Position numbers and translations under genes: made by a program. Below, piece after piece: positions 6,125 to 9,544 of a stretch of DNA of 9,544 bases (the first letter of the stretch is position 1; each line of letters opens with the position of its first letter). The stretch lies in contig JAJDCV010000089.1 of assembly GCA_029260675.1 (NCBI GenBank), forward strand, positions 1-9,544, written 5' to 3'. The notes below the pieces were generated by a model that was not told the DNA's origin, ran no database searches, and saw only the letters and a list, made by a program, of their open reading frames with translations. Source of the stretch: Phycisphaeraceae bacterium (GTDB taxonomy: Bacteria; Planctomycetota; Phycisphaerae; Phycisphaerales; Phycisphaeraceae).

Positions 6125-7012
6125 TCAGGGACTCGGCCCAGCGAATCGTTTCCCGTATCGAGATTTCAGGATCTGCCCAAGCGTGGCCCGCCTAACGCCC
6201 GGCAGACGCCTGACAAATTCACCGCTGACCCGGACAATAGGGTCGGCCGGATCGCCGGGGTAGTTCACCGGCCTGCCCGGGAGGACGCCCCAGAAGAACC
6301 CCCGGTATCCCAGTTCCCTTGCGTCCCGGATCGCCTGGTCGGTCCCGTTGTACTGCGGGAACGCCAGGTGTTGCACGGCCTTCTCCAGCCGAAGCTCCAG
6401 TTCCGCCTTCGATCCGCCAAGGTCTTCAACCAGCCCGGTGGGTTCGGGCCGGCGGCGCTCAACCAGTCCCGGGTCCACACCCGCCAACGGCACCGCCCGG
6501 GGCCAGTCAGGGATGTACCGGTGGCTGTTCGTGTGCGCCTGGAAGTCGATCGCACCACTGTCGTGCATCTCCCGGATCTGCGGCCAGGTGCAAAGACCGA
6601 CCGCCGGGTTGTCACCGGGCCCGTTGTCATCGCGGTGCAGGGCCGGGACCACGAACGCCACCGCCTTGCATCCGAACTCGCACAGCAGGGGGAACACGGT
6701 GTCGTGCAGGTTGGCGTGCCCGTCGTCGAATGTCAGCACCACGCTCTTAGGCGGTGCCGCTTGACGTCCTTCCAGATGGTCAAGTAGTGCATCGGCGGTG
6801 AGTGTCGTGTAGCCGTTGTGTTTTAGAAACGAAAGGTCGTCTCGGAAGATATCCGCGCTGACCACGTGGTAGCAGAACACCGGCACCCCCGGGTCGCAGG
6901 GCTTTGGGTTCCTGGAAAACAGAAACCGCGGCAGCCCCCCGGTCAGCCCGCAATGAACCTCCGGCCAATTCTTGCGCCAGGAGTTCCCGATCGCGGTCAA
7001 TGGATTACTCAA
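6125..7012 (-). CDS. Polysaccharide deacetylase (CE4/NodB domain)
   Basis: Metal-dependent hydrolase of carbohydrate esterase family 4, removing N-acetyl (or O-acetyl) groups from sugar polymers or lipid-linked sugars. The NodB core is visible: YHVV 48-51 at the first strand, TFDDG 94-98 with base Asp96 and metal ligand Asp97, and HTNSH 160-164 supplying metal ligands His160 and His164. A motif-3-like segment lies at 217-222 (AFPQYN), where many relatives have a P-(Y/F)-G variant, followed by GYRGFF 235-240. Length 295 aa suits a single-domain enzyme. There is no signal peptide or membrane helix, so it probably acts in the cytoplasm, unlike exported PgaB/IcaB types. The start is TTG 7012, the first usable codon 16 nt after the glycosyltransferase stop; a second TTG at 7000 is possible. 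No clear ribosome site is seen. It sits between the glycosyltransferase and the acyltransferase genes. Confidence 0.87.
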   Translation of the reverse strand: MSNPLTAIGNSWRKNWPEVHCGLTGGLPRFLFSRNPKPCDPGVPVFCYHVVSADIFRDDLSFLKHNGYTTLTADALLDHLEGRQAAPPKSVVLTFDDGHANLHDTVFPLLCEFGCKAVAFVVPALHRDDNGPGDNPAVGLCTWPQIREMHDSGAIDFQAHTNSHRYIPDWPRAVPLAGVDPGLVERRRPEPTGLVEDLGGSKAELELRLEKAVQHLAFPQYNGTDQAIRDARELGYRGFFWGVLPGRPVNYPGDPADPIVRVSGEFVRRLPGVRRATLGQILKSRYGKRFAGPSP

Positions 7013-7028
7013 TGCCCGGGTCCATGCG

Positions 7029-8267
7029 CTAAGGTGTCTCGATCGGTTGGGCTTTTGCCGTGTGGGTCACGTCGTCACACGACACCGCCGCGCTGTTCGT
7101 TACTTCATCGACCCGGGCCGGGACCGGCTCGCCCGCCGCCAGGGCGAGGTAGATCGTTACCAGGCGGTCGATGTGATGGGTGATATCAAACGTCACCACC
7201 GCCGCCCTTGCCCCCTTGACGATCGTGTCGGCCAGCAGCTTATCCGTCATCACCGAGATCAGCGCTTTGGTCAGCGCCTGCGCGTCGTTGGGCCTGACCA
7301 GCACGCCGTTCTCGCAGTGCACAAGCGTCTCCGCGAGACCGCCCACCGCGGAGGCAACCACCGGCTTGCCCATCGCCATCGCCTCCAGCAACGCATACGG
7401 CAGGCCCTCACTCAGCGAGGGCATCGCACACAGGTCCATCGCCTTAATCGCCGCGTACACGTCCGTCACCTGCCCGGCGAAGAAGACGTAACCGTTTAGA
7501 CCAAGCCCCTGCGCCCGCTCTTCAAGTGACTTTCTCTCCGGCCCGTCACCGACGATCAGCAGCCTCGCGCTGGGCTCCTTGGCGAGCACGCCCGGCATCG
7601 CACGCAGCAGTGCATCGTGGCCCTTCACCGGCACCAGCCGACCGATGATCCCGATCACCTTCGCGTCCGCCGGGAGCCCCACACGCTCGCGGAAAGCCAC
7701 GCCGGCCTCCTCGGGCGTCTTCTCGATCTCGTCGATCACCATCCCGTTGGCCAGCACCTCGGTCCGGTTCGGGTCGATGGCCAAGGTTTCTTTGGCGAAC
7801 GACGCGACCTCCCCTGACACCGCCAGCGTGTGCGCCGCCATGCCGCTTGTCCAACGCAACGGCCTGGCCAGCATCGACGGCACCGGCATGTAGTCGTGCA
7901 GATGGGCAATTACTGGCACACCCGCCAGACGACCGGCCAGACGCGCGGTGAGGATCCCCTTCATCCCCGCCGCGTGGATCACATCGATACGCTCCCGCCT
8001 GACCATACGCCAGACGTCCCAAACCGTCACCGGGTTCCACTTGGCCCGGCCGAAGAACACCGGCTGAACACCCATGTCCCTTAATCGGGCCGCCTCCGGG
8101 TGCGCCTCACGCAGGAACGCGACCGACAACTCGACATCAAGACCGCTCAGCCTCGGCAGCACGCTCAGGAAATACCGCGTCGCCCCGTGGATCACGCCCC
8201 CGGCGTGCCCGAAGTGGTCGCTCACAAACAGCACACGCACCCGACTGGTTGTTGGTTCTTGTCCCAT
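7029..8267 (-). CDS. Glycosyltransferase family 4 (GT-B, GT1/RfaB-type)
   Basis: Retaining GT-B glycosyltransferase that adds a sugar from a nucleotide-sugar donor to a lipid-linked or glycan acceptor at the cytoplasmic membrane face. The N-terminal acceptor domain (about 11-190) has the glycine-rich GHAGGVIHGATRY loop (20-32) and VIAHLHDYMPVPS (119-131). The C-terminal donor domain has GRLVPVKGHDALL (209-221), LLIVGDGPE (236-244), the E-x7-E motif EGLPYALLE (Glu287 and Glu295), and GGLAETLVHCENGVLV (309-324). Length 412 aa is usual; a tail of about 35 residues is not conserved-looking. ATG 8267 is preferred over an upstream GTG (8276) because AGGGG lies 8 nt before it. It is the first gene of the four-gene operon and divergent from the serine hydrolase. 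Sugar and acceptor cannot be told from sequence. Confidence 0.9.
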   Translation of the reverse strand: MGQEPTTSRVRVLFVSDHFGHAGGVIHGATRYFLSVLPRLSGLDVELSVAFLREAHPEAARLRDMGVQPVFFGRAKWNPVTVWDVWRMVRRERIDVIHAAGMKGILTARLAGRLAGVPVIAHLHDYMPVPSMLARPLRWTSGMAAHTLAVSGEVASFAKETLAIDPNRTEVLANGMVIDEIEKTPEEAGVAFRERVGLPADAKVIGIIGRLVPVKGHDALLRAMPGVLAKEPSARLLIVGDGPERKSLEERAQGLGLNGYVFFAGQVTDVYAAIKAMDLCAMPSLSEGLPYALLEAMAMGKPVVASAVGGLAETLVHCENGVLVRPNDAQALTKALISVMTDKLLADTIVKGARAAVVTFDITHHIDRLVTIYLALAAGEPVPARVDEVTNSAAVSCDDVTHTAKAQPIETP

Positions 8268-8294
8268 ATACCACACCCCTACGGCGAACGGCCG

Positions 8295-8352
8295 GTGTCC
8301 GATAAAATGCCGCTCAGCCCGCCGAGCCCAGCCGCCTCGCCTCCACGGACAC
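8295..8352 (-). promoter_or_regulatory. Inverted repeat in the GT4 operon leader
   Basis: GTGTCCG (8295-8301) and CGGACAC (8346-8352) form a perfect 7-bp inverted repeat separated by 44 bp. In the minus-strand mRNA they would close a GC-rich leader structure upstream of the glycosyltransferase ribosome site. Direct CAGCCC/GAGCCC-type repetition lies inside. Function is unknown; it may be a leader fold or chance in GC-rich DNA. Confidence 0.25.
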
Positions 8353-8356
8353 TAGA

Positions 8357-8384
8357 AATGTACCACCCGGCGAAGAAAGTTCAA
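8357..8384 (-). promoter_or_regulatory. Candidate promoter of the envelope-glycan operon
   Basis: On the minus strand TTGAAC (8384-8379), a 16-bp spacer and TACATT (8362-8357), each matching 4 of 6 consensus positions. Transcription would start near 8350, giving a leader of about 80 nt before ATG 8267. It would be the single promoter for all four genes, since the internal gaps of 12-16 nt leave no room for others. Confidence 0.35.
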
Positions 8385-8408
8385 CCGTTATCCCCCAAGC
8401 CACAGTAT

Positions 8409-8438
8409 TTGGATGACACCGGGGGCCCCAGCTATGAT
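8409..8438 (+). promoter_or_regulatory. Candidate promoter of the serine hydrolase, leaderless type
   Basis: TTGGAT (8409-8414), 18 bp, TATGAT (8433-8438). The -10 box matches 5 of 6 consensus positions and the -35 matches 3 of 6. Six bases separate the -10 box from ATG 8445, so the expected transcription start is the A of the start codon or next to it. No Shine-Dalgarno precedes the gene, in keeping with a leaderless mRNA. Confidence 0.5.
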
Positions 8439-8444
8439 CGGGCC

Positions 8445-9544
8445 ATGAGCACTTTATTCAGATTACCGTTCGCCGCCGTCTTGGGGCTGGCTATGGGGTG
8501 TGTCATGACCGGCCCCCATCAGCGGGCCCCGGCGGAGCCTGATATGGCAGTTGTCGGCCTGGCTGGGGTCGACGCCGTCGTCCAGGCCGCCATCGACCGC
8601 GGCGAGGTCCCCGGGGCCGTCCTGCTGGTCGGCAATGCCGACGGCGTCTTCTACAAAAAAGCCTATGGCCACCGGGCACTCAAGCCCGAACCCATCCCCA
8701 TGACCCTTGACACCGTCTTCGACATGGCGTCACTGACCAAGCCCACCGCCACCGCCACCAGCATCATGCTCCTGATCGAACGCGGCAAGCTCAAGCTCGA
8801 CGACCGGATCGCCCAACACATCCCCGCCTTCGCCCAGAACGGCAAGCAAGGCATCACCGTTAAACAACTGCTCCTGCACCGCGGCGGGCTTACCCCCGAC
8901 AACTCCCTGAAAGACTACGTCGGCACACGCCAGGAAATGATCGACCGCATCCACGCCCTGCCCACCCGATATGAAGTAGGTGTGACTTACAAGTACACCG
9001 ACGTCGGCTTCATCGTCCTGGGCGAGCTGGTCCAGGCCATCGACGGGCGATCAGTCGATGTCTTCGCCAAGGAAGAAATCTTCACGCCACTAAAGATGAA
9101 CGACACCACCTTCAAGCCGACGGGTGAATTGGCCGGCCGATGCGCCCCGACCGAGTTCATCGACGACCAGTGGCGCCTCGCCGAGGTCCACGACCCCCGC
9201 GCCTACCGCCTCGGCGGCGTTGCCGGACACGCCGGGCTGTTTTCCACCGCCGATGACCTCGCCCGCTACTGTCGGATGCTCTTAAATAACGGCCAACTCG
9301 ACGGCGTCCGCGTCCTCTCCGAACAAACCGTCAACACCATGACCACCCCCCGTCCTCTCGACGGTGATGACAACGGCTGGCGCACCTACGGCTTCAGCAC
9401 CCACACCAGCGAAAAGTCCGCCCGCGGCGCCATCTTCGACCCCGAATCCTCCTTCGGCCACACCGGCTGGACCGGCACCGCCTACTGGATCGACCCCACA
9501 CACAATCTTTTCTATGTCCTGCTGACCAGCCGCTGCCACCCCAA
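8445..9544 (+). CDS. Serine hydrolase, beta-lactamase/penicillin-binding fold (3' end cut off)
   Basis: Secreted or lipid-anchored serine hydrolase of the Beta-lactamase family PF00144 (class C/esterase/D-aminopeptidase-like). Such proteins act as esterases, peptidases or amidases outside the cytoplasm; a true antibiotic-degrading role cannot be inferred. The 366 codons seen contain Ser96-Leu-Thr-Lys99 (SxxK nucleophile and base), Tyr184-Thr-Asp186 in the place of Y-x-N, LLLHRGGL typical of the family after the active-site helix, GGVAGHAGLFSTADDLARY, and His339-Thr-Gly341 in the place of KTG. The first 19 residues look like a signal ending in AMGC, an imperfect lipobox, so Cys19 may be lipidated. 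The last residues seen (LLTSRCHP) match the family's usual position just before the domain end, so little is missing. It is divergent from the glycan operon, which suggests but does not prove a shared envelope role. Confidence 0.88.
   Translation, partial: MSTLFRLPFAAVLGLAMGCVMTGPHQRAPAEPDMAVVGLAGVDAVVQAAIDRGEVPGAVLLVGNADGVFYKKAYGHRALKPEPIPMTLDTVFDMASLTKPTATATSIMLLIERGKLKLDDRIAQHIPAFAQNGKQGITVKQLLLHRGGLTPDNSLKDYVGTRQEMIDRIHALPTRYEVGVTYKYTDVGFIVLGELVQAIDGRSVDVFAKEEIFTPLKMNDTTFKPTGELAGRCAPTEFIDDQWRLAEVHDPRAYRLGGVAGHAGLFSTADDLARYCRMLLNNGQLDGVRVLSEQTVNTMTTPRPLDGDDNGWRTYGFSTHTSEKSARGAIFDPESSFGHTGWTGTAYWIDPTHNLFYVLLTSRCHP

Noticed and set aside
7546..8040. Minus-strand frame overlapping the glycosyltransferase
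   Set aside because: Same-strand shadow frame, Arg/Gly/Ala-rich, no start context; the GT4 frame explains the region.
1..9544. CRISPR array, phage or insertion-sequence content, toxin-antitoxin or defence genes
   Set aside because: No regularly spaced short repeats, transposase, integrase or small gene pair was seen; all larger frames are accounted for by housekeeping or envelope genes.

Overview
The window reads as a GC-rich bacterial chromosome segment with seven complete protein genes, one gene cut by the right edge and one doubtful gene tail at the left edge. A planctomycete, perhaps of the Phycisphaerae, is the best guess. This rests on the gene mix (SphA-like porin, TrpB2-type PLP enzyme, variant RNase PH, UPF0104-like membrane protein), GTG/TTG starts and the scarcity of clear Shine-Dalgarno sites. 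It is inference, because no marker gene is present.

Region 1 (1-2979) holds two divergent genes: an outer-membrane channel of the SphA/Phenol_MetA_deg type (minus strand) and a TrpB2-type tryptophan synthase beta-like enzyme (plus strand). They share a 290-bp upstream region. Just past the 3' end of each gene lies one copy of a compound inverted repeat made of two GC-rich hairpins, resembling enterobacterial BIME/REP elements. The two copies are in direct orientation and bracket the gene pair.

Region 2 (2980-3849) holds RNase PH, a 3'-end tRNA-processing exoribonuclease, followed by a 100-bp convergent gap with no convincing terminator.

Region 3 (3850-8267, minus strand) is a tight four-gene operon, transcribed right to left: GT4 glycosyltransferase, CE4/NodB-type deacetylase, GNAT-fold (CelD/FemAB-like) acyltransferase, and UPF0104/LPG-synthase-TM membrane protein. 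Gaps are only 12-16 nt. The set suggests synthesis and modification of a surface glycan or glycolipid: sugar transfer, N-deacetylation, possible N-acylation, and a membrane step.

Region 4 (8268-9544) is a 177-bp divergent control region, then a serine beta-lactamase-fold hydrolase with a probable lipoprotein or secretion signal, cut off by the window end. Its -10 box lies 6 nt before the ATG, the geometry of a leaderless mRNA.

The most unusual items are the compound repeat family and the deacetylase/acyltransferase pairing in the envelope operon. Nothing here is clearly a wholly new system.
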